This document shows, one piece after another, positions 1 through 5,234 of a stretch of DNA of 6,437 nucleotides (positions are counted from its first letter, which is position 1; every line of letters starts with the position of its first letter). Position numbers and translations under genes: made by a program. Origin of the DNA: Pseudomonadota bacterium (GTDB lineage Bacteria; Pseudomonadota; Gammaproteobacteria; Xanthomonadales; Xanthomonadaceae); assembly GCA_019348095.1 (NCBI GenBank), contig JAHWKC010000134.1:1-6437 (forward strand), written 5' to 3'. The notes beneath the pieces were generated by a model. That model saw nothing but the letters and a program-made list of their open reading frames with translations. It ran no database searches and was not told the DNA's origin.

Positions 1-86
1 CTTCATCGCGACCCCCGGTCCGCGGCGGTGTCCCGCGCCGGAGGGGGCAAATCCACGCTAGGCTGCCGTTTCCACCCAACCCGCAC

Positions 87-91
87 AAGGA
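87..91 (+). promoter_or_regulatory. Ribosome binding site of the VOC-family gene
   Basis: AAGGA lies 8 nt before the ATG at 100. It favours that ATG over more upstream in-frame starts, such as the GTG at 28, which would add 24 poorly conserved-looking residues rich in Arg and Thr. No convincing -35/-10 pair could be picked in bases 1-86. Confidence 0.6.
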
Positions 92-99
92 CCCGCCCG

Positions 100-582
100 A
101 TGGCCGTGAACCCAATTCCCGATGGCTACCACAGCGTCACCCCGTACCTGACCGTCGACGATGCCGCCGCCGCGATCGACTTCTACCAGCGCGCGTTCGG
201 CGCCGAGGAGCTGTTCCGGCTGCCGATGCCCGACGGCAAGGGCGGCGAGAAGATCGCGCACGCCGAGATCCGCATCGGCGACTGCAACCTCATGCTTTCC
301 GACGAATGGCCGGACATGGACGCGCTGGGGCCGAGCAAGCGCGGCGGCGCCACTACCGCCTTCATGATCTACGTGGCCGATGCCGACGCGGCGGTGCAGA
401 AGGCGATCGACGCCGGCGGCAAGCCCAACGGCCAGGTCGAGGATCAGTTCTGGGGCGACCGCACCGGCTCGATCATCGACCCGTTCGGCCACAAATGGAC
501 CCTGGCGACGCATGTCCAGGACGTGCCGCCGGAGGAGCTGCAGCAGCGCATGAAAGCGTGGAGCGAGCAGCAGGGCGGCTGA
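100..582 (+). CDS. VOC-superfamily (glyoxalase/bleomycin-resistance fold) protein, PhnB-like
   Basis: This 160-residue protein has the vicinal-oxygen-chelate fold pattern. An N-terminal beta-alpha-beta module (about residues 10-68) carries HSVTPYLTVDDAAAAIDFYQ, RAFGAEELFR and then HAEIRIGDCNLMLSDE. A second module (about 85-138) ends in the hallmark FWGDRTGSIIDPFGHKWTLATH. Length and motif order fit the stand-alone PhnB-like or 'YCII-neighbour' VOC proteins that occur widely in soil bacteria. Family members bind a divalent metal and include lyases, dioxygenases, resistance proteins and many with no known substrate. H11, H54 and the Asp/Glu residues near 119-127 are possible ligands, but I cannot assign them without an alignment. 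No signal peptide or membrane segment is visible, so it should be cytosolic. The ATG at 100 was chosen because of AAGGA at 87-91. The gene stands alone and converges on the peptidase gene, with a REP doublet between them. The substrate is unknown. Confidence 0.88.
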   Translation: MAVNPIPDGYHSVTPYLTVDDAAAAIDFYQRAFGAEELFRLPMPDGKGGEKIAHAEIRIGDCNLMLSDEWPDMDALGPSKRGGATTAFMIYVADADAAVQKAIDAGGKPNGQVEDQFWGDRTGSIIDPFGHKWTLATHVQDVPPEELQQRMKAWSEQQGG

Positions 583-602
583 CCCCCCCGCTTCCGCGTT
601 GC

Positions 603-680
603 TGTAGGAGCGCCCCATGGGCGCGATGCTTTACTGCGACCGCCCCACCAACGGCATCGCGCCCGTGGGGCGCTCCTACA
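603..680. repeat. GTAG-headed REP doublet (convergent inverted pair)
   Basis: Two 27-bp arms, 603-629 and 654-680, are inverted copies with 26 of 27 positions matching and a 24-bp spacer. Each arm begins with TGTAGGAGCG read from its outer end (GTAG at 604-607, CTAC at 676-679). Each arm also contains its own small hairpin (GCGCCC-CAT-GGGCGC in the left arm). This is the organisation of bacterial REP/BIME elements, and the GTAG head matches the SMAG-type REPs of Stenotrophomonas and related families mobilised by RAYT (TnpA-REP) transposases. It fills the 127-bp gap between two convergent genes, a usual REP location. The A-run at 679-686 (T-run on the minus strand) comes before, not after, the hairpin for leftward transcription, so it is not a standard intrinsic terminator. 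The structure could still slow or protect either transcript 3' end. Confidence 0.9.
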
Positions 681-709
681 AAAAAGGCAACGCGCCGACG
701 AACGCCAGA

Positions 710-1717
710 TCAGTCCTCGTGGATCGCGGTGCCGCGACTGCCGTCGGGCTTGATCCAGCCGCGGAACATGCTGCCACTGTTGAACGGCATGGCGATGTTG
801 CCGTCCCCGTCCAGTGCGATCGCCCCGCCATCGCCGCCGGCTGCCGGCACGATCTTGTTGACCACTTCGTTGGCAGCGACCTCCAGGCTGTCGCCGCGGT
901 AGGCCACGCGCGCGCAGATGTCGTGCGCCACCGCGTTGCGGATGTAGAACTCGCCCCAGCCGGTGCCCGACACGCCGCAACGCTCGTCGGCCCAGGTGCC
1001 GGCCCCGATCACCGGCACGTCGCCGACCCGGCCCCACTTCTTGTTGGTCATGCCGCCGGTGCTGGTCGCCGCGGCGATGTGGCCGTGCGCGTCCAGCGCG
1101 ACCGCGCCCACGGTGCCGAAGTACTTGTCCGGCGCGCCACCGAGCGAGGCCTGCTGCTGCGCCTTTTCCAGTGCGCGGCGACGGTGGTCGGTATCGAACC
1201 ATTCGTTGGGCACCCGGGCGATGTCTTCGCGCGTGTCGGCGAACGCTTCCGCGCCATCGCCGGCCAGCATCACGTGCGGGCTGTGCTCCATCACCGCACG
1301 CGCCAGCTTGACCGGGTTGCGCACGGTGGTGAGCCCGGCCACCGCACCGGCGCGGCGGGTATGGCCTTCCATCACCGAGGCATCAAGATCGTGCCGGCCC
1401 TCGGCGTTGAACACCGCACCCTTGCCTGCGTTGAAACGCGGCGACTCCTCCAGCACCAGGACCGCCGCCTCGACCGCATCCAGCGCGGCACCGCCATCGG
1501 CGAGGATTGCGTGGCCGGCATCCAGCGCGCGATTCAGCGTGGCGTGCACGTCACGCACGTCAGCCTCGCTGAGTGCGTCCTTGGGCACGAAGCCGGCGCC
1601 GCCGTGGATCACCAGTGCGGTCTTCGGCCCGGCTTCGGTGGCCGGCGCGGACGTTGCTGGGTCGTGGGCGTGGGCGGTCATGGCGGTGAGGGCGAGCAGC
1701 AGGATCAGTAGGCGCAT
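710..1717 (-). CDS. iaaA: Isoaspartyl peptidase / plant-type L-asparaginase with signal peptide
   Basis: This 335-residue Ntn-hydrolase precursor belongs to the plant-type asparaginase family (E. coli IaaA/EcAIII). The family cleaves isoaspartyl dipeptides and L-asparagine after autoproteolysis into alpha and beta subunits. Family landmarks appear in order: VIHGGAG (36-42), RFNAGKGAVFN (94-104), the processing site and nucleophile in GTVGAVALD (T202 becomes the N-terminal nucleophile of the beta subunit), TSTGGMTNK (218-226), GRVGDVPVIGAGTWA with R230 and D233, and SGTGWGE (250-256). The N-terminus MRLLILLLALTAMTAHA looks like a Sec signal peptide with AHA before a likely cleavage after residue 17, so the mature enzyme should be periplasmic or secreted. 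E. coli IaaA lacks such a signal and is cytosolic. A purine-rich AAAGAGAGA precedes the ATG. It lies 210 bp downstream of the sensor kinase on the same strand and ends 29 bp from the REP doublet. The gene symbol is by homology. Confidence 0.9.
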   Translation of the reverse strand: MRLLILLLALTAMTAHAHDPATSAPATEAGPKTALVIHGGAGFVPKDALSEADVRDVHATLNRALDAGHAILADGGAALDAVEAAVLVLEESPRFNAGKGAVFNAEGRHDLDASVMEGHTRRAGAVAGLTTVRNPVKLARAVMEHSPHVMLAGDGAEAFADTREDIARVPNEWFDTDHRRRALEKAQQQASLGGAPDKYFGTVGAVALDAHGHIAAATSTGGMTNKKWGRVGDVPVIGAGTWADERCGVSGTGWGEFYIRNAVAHDICARVAYRGDSLEVAANEVVNKIVPAAGGDGGAIALDGDGNIAMPFNSGSMFRGWIKPDGSRGTAIHED

Positions 1718-1830
1718 GGTGGGTCTCTCTTTGGCGTAGGCCGAGGATAACGCTGTCGGCCTCGTTGCGTATTCCTTCGGGAAGGGCCTCTCGGGATCTG
1801 TGGAGGGGCGAGATGGGTCTATTGACCTTG

Positions 1831-1889
1831 CAACGGCAACGGCAACGGCATGGTCGGGGTTGGTGGATTCAACTTCGGCGGAATGACGG
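1831..1889. repeat. Short CAACGG tandem repeat followed by a degenerate palindromic repeat
   Basis: The 210-bp gap 1718-1927 holds no convincing gene. At 1831-1848 the hexamer CAACGG is repeated three times exactly and followed by CA. Just after it, 1864-1889 reads TGGATTC, ten bases, then GAATGACGG. This resembles a decayed copy of a palindromic repeat ending in GGGAATGACGG that is common in intergenic DNA of proteobacteria. That comparison is from memory. A small hairpin, CCTTC-GG-GAAGG, lies at 1774-1785 upstream of the peptidase gene. Neither a clear terminator for the kinase gene nor a clear promoter for the peptidase gene could be identified. Confidence 0.5.
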
Positions 1890-1927
1890 ACACCTGCGGC
1901 TGCCCCTGGTGCAGCAAGGCGAGGCGA

Positions 1928-3208
1928 TCAGCCGTCGAAGCGAATGGTGGCGACGGTGCCCTCGCCGGCGACGCTCTCCAGGGTGACCGGCCAGCCAAAG
2001 CGGTCGCCCAGCCGCCGTACGATCGACAGGCCCATGCCCTTGGCGTCCTCGCGGGTGATGTCGACGCGGTAAAACGGATTGAACACCTTCGCCAGTGCCT
2101 CGGGCGTCATGCCGATGCCGCTGTCGCGCACCTCGATGCGCCGGGCGGCTATCCGGACCTCGATCCGGCCGCGCTCGGTGAAGCGCGCGGCGTTGGCCAG
2201 CAAGTTGCCGAGCATCACGTTGAGGACGTGCGGCGGTGCGTTCAATTGCGGACCGCCTTCATCGACCAGGGTCAGCTCGACCGGCTTGCCGACCAGCAGC
2301 GGACGCACGCGCTCGATCTCTTGGTCGACCACCGACCGGACCTCGAACGTTTCGCTCTGCATCGCCACGTCGGCCTCGCGCGCGAGGATCAGGAACGCGT
2401 CGATCACCGCCTCCATGTCGCGGCCGGCGCGTTGTATGCGGCTCAGCGAACGCTGCGCGCGCGCGGTGACGTCGGGGTCGGCCAGCATCAGGTCGGTGGC
2501 GACGCGGATCACCGTCAGCGGCGTGCGCAGCTCGTGGCTGGCATCGCGGGTGAAGTCACGCTCGCGCTGGACGAAGTCGGCGACGCGGTCGGCCAGGCCG
2601 CTGAGCGACCGCGCCAGCCGTCGGACTTCGGAGCCCGAATCCTCGGGCAGGTTGCCCGGCGCGATGGTGCTGACGTCCGGATCCCGCGGATCCCACTGGC
2701 GCACAACATTGGCCAGCCAGCTGACCGGCGCGACCAACCGCTGCGACAGCCGGTACGTCCGCCAAGTGGTCAGGTAGGTCGCCAGCAGCGACAGCAACAG
2801 CGAGACCAGGCCCATGTAGAGGATTGCGCGGTCGACCAGGGCCGAGGTGAATGTCACATAGAAGCGCCCATCGCTGCGCTCGTCCTCATCGATGTAGACC
2901 ATCCGGCCCTGCGCGCGGTACGAATGCAGGCCCGGACCAAGCCTGCGCAACTGCGGCGGCAGGTCGGCGCTCGGCGCACCGGGGAGATCGAGATAGCCGG
3001 TGACGCTGGAGGTGAGCGGCAGCGGATGGCGCGGGTCGAGCCGATGCCCCGCCCAGAAGTCGTCGGCTTCGCGTTGCATGCGCTCGGAGAGCACGGCCTC
3101 GCGCACGACCAGGCCGGCCAGCAGGATGCCGCCCGAAATCAGGACACTGCCGATCAGCGCCTGCGTGATGAACGCAAGCCTGACCTTCCGTGCGAGCCCC
3201 TGAGCCAT
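1928..3208 (-). CDS. colS: Membrane sensor histidine kinase, ColS-like
   Basis: This 426-residue transmembrane kinase would sense an envelope signal and phosphorylate the regulator encoded just upstream. Domains in order: a first membrane helix (about 12-35), a periplasmic domain of about 90 residues (36-124), a second membrane helix (about 127-148), a HAMP-like linker (about 150-210), a dimerisation/phosphoacceptor domain with FTRDASHELRTPLTV (H225), and a HATPase domain with N-box GNLLANAARFT (N335, N339), G1 box RDSGIGM (361-367), F-box FNPFYR (376-381) and G2 box GMGLSIV (391-397). The ATG at 3208 was chosen because the reading frame further upstream runs into the regulator gene, with no start after the regulator stop, and a G-rich GGGGGGA precedes it. 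The gap to the regulator is 28 nt, implying one operon. The name ColS rests on pairing with a ColR-like regulator and on the short periplasmic domain. Known ColS proteins respond to excess metals such as zinc or iron. The kinase function is firm, the name less so. Confidence 0.9.
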   Translation of the reverse strand: MAQGLARKVRLAFITQALIGSVLISGGILLAGLVVREAVLSERMQREADDFWAGHRLDPRHPLPLTSSVTGYLDLPGAPSADLPPQLRRLGPGLHSYRAQGRMVYIDEDERSDGRFYVTFTSALVDRAILYMGLVSLLLSLLATYLTTWRTYRLSQRLVAPVSWLANVVRQWDPRDPDVSTIAPGNLPEDSGSEVRRLARSLSGLADRVADFVQRERDFTRDASHELRTPLTVIRVATDLMLADPDVTARAQRSLSRIQRAGRDMEAVIDAFLILAREADVAMQSETFEVRSVVDQEIERVRPLLVGKPVELTLVDEGGPQLNAPPHVLNVMLGNLLANAARFTERGRIEVRIAARRIEVRDSGIGMTPEALAKVFNPFYRVDITREDAKGMGLSIVRRLGDRFGWPVTLESVAGEGTVATIRFDG

Positions 3209-3236
3209 GCCGTCCCCCCGACGATCCGCTGCCGGC

Positions 3237-3947
3237 TCAGTCCGGTGGCTGCGAAATGTCGGCGACGCGGTAGCCCGCGCTCTGCACCGTGTGCAGCAGC
3301 TGCTTGTCGAAAGGCTTGTCGATGGTCTTTCGCAGGTTGTAGAGATGGCTGCGCAAGGTGTCCGAATCGGGCAGGCCATTGCCCCAGATCTCGCGCTCGA
3401 TCTCCTGCCGGCTGACCACCCGCGGCGACTCACGCATCAGGATGGTCAGCAGGCGCAAACCAATCGGCGAGAGTTGCAGCTCGCTGCCGCTGCGGGTGAC
3501 GCGCAGGCTGGCCGGGTCGAGCACCAGGTCGGCGACCTTGAGCACCTCCCCGCCGACTTGGCGCCGCTCGCGGCGGATCAGCGCGCGCAGCCGGGCTTCG
3601 AGCTCCTGGATCGCGAACGGCTTGATCAGGTAGTCATCGGCGCCGGCGGACAAGCCGGTGAGTTTTTCGTCGAGCGTGTCGCGCGCGGTCAGCATGAGTA
3701 CCGGCGTGGACTTGCGTGCCTCCTCGCGCAGCCGCTTGCAGACCTCGGTGCCGTCCAGGCGCGGCAGCATCAGGTCGAGCACGATCACGTCGTAGCTGTT
3801 CTCCGCGGCCAGGCGGTAGCCGTCCAGTCCATCGGCCGCATAGTCCACTTCGAAGCCGCGCCCTTCCAGGTACTCGCCGACCATCTCGGAAATGTTGCGG
3901 TTGTCCTCGACGATGAGGACCAGACCCCCGTCCCGCGTGCTCTGCAT
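3237..3947 (-). CDS. colR: OmpR-family response regulator, ColR-like
   Basis: This 236-residue DNA-binding response regulator acts in the cytoplasm as the partner of the downstream kinase. The receiver domain (about 9-123) has the acidic pair E14/D15 in IVEDN, phosphoacceptor D58 in VLDLMLP, T87 in LTARD and K109 in IKPF. The C-terminal winged helix (about 135-230) includes LSPIGLRLLTILMRESPRVVSR, the segment PDSDTLRSHLYNLRKTID with its recognition-helix residues, and KPFDKQLLHTVQSAGYR. The PDSD-LRSH and IDKPF-LLHTV wording closely recalls ColR of Pseudomonas and Xanthomonas, regulators of envelope integrity and metal tolerance. QseB/PmrA-like paralogues differ in this stretch. The ATG at 3947 is supported by GGAGAA six bases upstream (3954-3959). 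It is the first gene of the two-gene operon, and its upstream region carries repeated TTCACAA motifs that may be its own binding sites. Regulator identity is certain. The ColR name is probable. Confidence 0.93.
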   Translation of the reverse strand: MQSTRDGGLVLIVEDNRNISEMVGEYLEGRGFEVDYAADGLDGYRLAAENSYDVIVLDLMLPRLDGTEVCKRLREEARKSTPVLMLTARDTLDEKLTGLSAGADDYLIKPFAIQELEARLRALIRRERRQVGGEVLKVADLVLDPASLRVTRSGSELQLSPIGLRLLTILMRESPRVVSRQEIEREIWGNGLPDSDTLRSHLYNLRKTIDKPFDKQLLHTVQSAGYRVADISQPPD

Positions 3948-3953
3948 ACAGAG

Positions 3954-3959
3954 TTCTCC
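3954..3959 (-). promoter_or_regulatory. Ribosome binding site of the response-regulator gene
   Basis: Read on the minus strand, GGAGAA stands 6 nt before the ATG at 3947. An overlapping ATG at 3959-3961 is out of frame with the regulator, so the Shine-Dalgarno match selects the start at 3947. Confidence 0.7.
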
Positions 3960-3962
3960 ATA

Positions 3963-4011
3963 CCTTCAGTTTTGTGAAGGGTGCCGAAGTCAGGGTTTAC
4001 GCGTTGTGAAG
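3963..4011 (-). promoter_or_regulatory. Candidate operator/promoter region of the colRS-like operon
   Basis: Minus-strand CTTCACAA occurs twice exactly, at 4011-4004 and 3979-3972, 32 bp apart (about three helical turns). The promoter-proximal copy also forms an inverted repeat, CCTTCA (3963-3968) with TGAAGG (3975-3980), separated by 6 bp. A third GAAG core sits at 3986-3989. OmpR-family regulators typically bind direct repeats, so autoregulation is a reasonable inference. The TTCAC core resembles the 3' end of the Pseudomonas ColR consensus as I remember it, but the rest of that consensus does not match well. No confident -35/-10 pair was found. Confidence 0.4.
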
Positions 4012-4022
4012 ATATGCCGCGG

Positions 4023-4066
4023 CGCGCGAGCGGGTCGGCGGAGATCCGGGGCGGTCGCGCGAGCGG
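4023..4066. repeat. Pair of 11-bp direct repeats in the colR-mazG gap
   Basis: CGCGCGAGCGG occurs at 4023-4033 and again at 4056-4066, 33 bp apart, within the 170-bp gap between the mazG stop and the regulator start. The rest of this stretch is GC-rich with no open frame that looks coding. In DNA of this composition a chance match is possible, so the repeat is recorded without a function. Confidence 0.45.
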
Positions 4067-4097
4067 TGCAAGGTGCGGCCGGCGGTCTGGGGCGGGC

Positions 4098-4122
4098 GAT
4101 CGCGGCTGAAGCCGCTCCTACA
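4098..4122 (-). repeat. Single GTAG-headed REP palindrome overlapping the mazG stop codon
   Basis: Read on the minus strand, the element starts TGTAGGAGCGGCTTCAGCCG and continues GCGATC. The stem is GCGGCT/AGCCGC (4102-4107 with 4110-4115). It shares the head TGTAGGAGCG and the tail GCGAT with the doublet at 603-680 but has different stem bases that remain paired, so it is a second REP subtype. CTAC at 4118-4121 is the GTAG head, and its TAG (4120-4118) is the mazG stop codon. Confidence 0.88.
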
Positions 4123-4972
4123 GGGGCTGTTGCGGCGCGCCGTGGTCTTGGCGCTCGCGGGCTTTGGCCCGTTGCCAGTAGCGCTCCTGCGCGTCCAGCG
4201 GCAGCTCGGCGAGTGGTACGCCGTCGCCGGCGGCCAGGGCTTCCATCGCACGGAAACGGCGCTCGAACTTGATGTTGGCGTGGCGCAGCGCGGTGCCGAC
4301 GTCGACCTCCGCGTGGCGCGCGATATTGGCGCAGACGAACAACAGATCGCCGATCTCGTCCTGCAGGCGCGCATGCGCCGCGCCGTCGTGGGGCTCGGCC
4401 GCCACGGCATCGACCTCGGCGCGCACCTCCTCGATTTCCTCGTGCAGCTTGGCGATCACCGGCGTCACCGAGGGCCAGTCGAACCCTACCCGCGCGGCGC
4501 GCTTCTGCAACTTCACCGCGCGTTGCCACTCCGGCAGGCCGCGGGCGATGCCGGCCAGCGCCGAGGCGTCGGTTTCGCCGGCGGCTTCCCGCTCGTCACG
4601 CTTGTGCTGCTCCCAGGCGCGGGTCTGCGCCTCGGCGTCCTCGACCGCGACGCCGGCGAAGACATGCGGGTGGCGCCGCACCATCTTGTCGCTGATCGCG
4701 GCGACCACGTCGCCAAATGCGAAGACGCCCTGTTCTTCGGCGAGGCGGGCGTGGAACACCACCTGCAGCAGCAGGTCGCCCAACTCGTCCTTCAACGCGG
4801 GCAGGTCGCCGCGGTCGATCGCGTCGGCGACCTCGTAGGCCTCCTCGATCGTGTACGGCGCGATCGTCGCGAAGTCCTGCTGCAGGTCCCATGGACAGCC
4901 TTGCTGTGGGTCGCGCAGCTTGGCCATGATCTCGATCAGGCGCTGGATGTCGCTCGCAGGTCGGTCGCTCAT
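4118..4972 (-). CDS. mazG: Nucleoside triphosphate pyrophosphohydrolase MazG
   Basis: This 284-residue cytosolic enzyme converts NTPs/dNTPs to NMP and pyrophosphate, removing aberrant nucleotides. In E. coli it is also linked to lowering ppGpp during MazEF stress. It has the full two-domain form. The N-terminal MazG domain includes IMAKLRDPQQGCPWD (16-29), TIAPYTIEEAYEVADAI (E43, E44, E47) and DELGDLLLQVVFHA (E63, D66), then SDKMVRRHPHVFA. The C-terminal catalytic-type domain has QKRAARVGFDW, HEEIEEV (E178, E179, E182), DEIGDLLF (E206, D209) and NIKFERRFR. E. coli MazG is 263 residues. The start at 4972 (MSDRPASDIQ) aligns with the family N-terminus and has GGGA upstream. A further 53 in-frame upstream residues run through a repeat element and are rejected. 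The stop codon TAG lies in a REP palindrome, and the last few residues (about QQPL) probably come from the REP flank. Confidence 0.95.
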   Translation of the reverse strand: MSDRPASDIQRLIEIMAKLRDPQQGCPWDLQQDFATIAPYTIEEAYEVADAIDRGDLPALKDELGDLLLQVVFHARLAEEQGVFAFGDVVAAISDKMVRRHPHVFAGVAVEDAEAQTRAWEQHKRDEREAAGETDASALAGIARGLPEWQRAVKLQKRAARVGFDWPSVTPVIAKLHEEIEEVRAEVDAVAAEPHDGAAHARLQDEIGDLLFVCANIARHAEVDVGTALRHANIKFERRFRAMEALAAGDGVPLAELPLDAQERYWQRAKARERQDHGAPQQPL

Positions 4973-4984
4973 GTGGGTCCCGTA

Positions 4985-5234
4985 AAAGCGTTTGACGCGG
5001 ATCAGGGCAAAAGGCGGATCAGGCAAAAATCGAGTTGGGATGCGGGGGCCCTGACGCCGGCGCCCGAACAGGCTTTTCTTGCTGATCGGTGGAAGCCGGA
5101 TATCCATGCCGGACGATGCCGCGCATTGCACTGATCAGCAATTCCGTCGGCGCTTCACTTGTTCGCCTTACTCATGATTTCCTTTTGCATATGCCCTTCT
5201 CGCCTTTTTCGCTCTGATCCGCGTCAAAGGCTTT
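4985..5234. mobile_element. 250-bp MITE-like element or inverted repeat dimer between cysQ and mazG
   Basis: The ends, 4985-5005 and 5214-5234, are 21-bp inverted repeats matching at 20 positions, both carrying TTTGACGCGGATCAG. A second inverted pair, TTGCTGATCGGTG (5079-5091) and its near complement (5129-5141, 12 of 13), lies inside with almost the same midpoint (5110 against 5109.5). The outer and inner arms are separated by 73 nt on the left and 72 nt on the right. Beyond the outer arms both halves continue with a similar A-run followed by GGCG. This symmetry fits either a non-autonomous element with terminal repeats or two diverged inverted copies of one unit of about 125 bp. No transposase frame fits inside, and no target-site duplication is obvious at the ends. 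The right arm includes the cysQ stop, and the left arm ends 12 nt from the mazG start. Calling it mobile is inference; the repeats themselves are directly visible. Confidence 0.6.
4997..5028. repeat. Imperfect direct repeat of GCGGATCAGG(G)CAAAA
   Basis: GCGGATCAGGGCAAAA (4997-5012) is repeated as GCGGATCAGGCAAAA (5014-5028), a 17-bp period with one base deleted. The first copy overlaps the inner part of the left terminal inverted repeat. It lies in the mazG leader and probably arose by slippage or a partial duplication of the repeat end. Confidence 0.7.

Noticed and set aside
1..6. Possible divergent minus-strand gene starting ATG AAG at base 6, after GGGGG
   Set aside because: Only two codons lie inside the window, so there is no coding evidence.
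679..686. REP doublet plus A/T run considered as a bidirectional terminator
   Set aside because: For leftward transcription the T-run comes before the hairpin, and for rightward transcription the hairpin is followed by A rather than T, so it does not fit intrinsic termination.
617..1711. A 364-codon open frame on the + strand opposite the peptidase gene
   Set aside because: It begins inside the REP doublet and then runs antisense to a protein with complete family motifs. Its translation shows no domain or plausible start context.
1899..1915. Hairpin GCTGC-N7-GCAGC just downstream of the kinase stop, considered as a terminator
   Set aside because: The stem is only 5 bp, the loop is 7 bases and no T-run follows on the minus strand.
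1850..3415. A 521-codon open frame on the + strand opposite the kinase gene
   Set aside because: It lies antisense to a kinase with all catalytic boxes intact. It is rich in Arg, Gln, His and Ala, has no recognisable domain, and is the open antisense frame expected from GC-rich third codon positions.
3207..3977. A 256-codon open frame on the + strand opposite the response-regulator gene
   Set aside because: It is antisense to a complete receiver plus winged-helix protein and shows no domain of its own.
4973..5131. N-terminal extension of mazG by 53 residues to an ATG at 5131
   Set aside because: The extension is encoded by the repeat element, does not resemble MazG, and the ATG at 4972 matches the usual family start with a ribosome binding site.
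5167..5187. Six-codon minus-strand mini-ORF MSKANK preceded by AAAGGAA
   Set aside because: It has a good Shine-Dalgarno-like sequence but is too short to support as a gene, and it lies inside the repeat element. A leader-peptide role cannot be shown from sequence.
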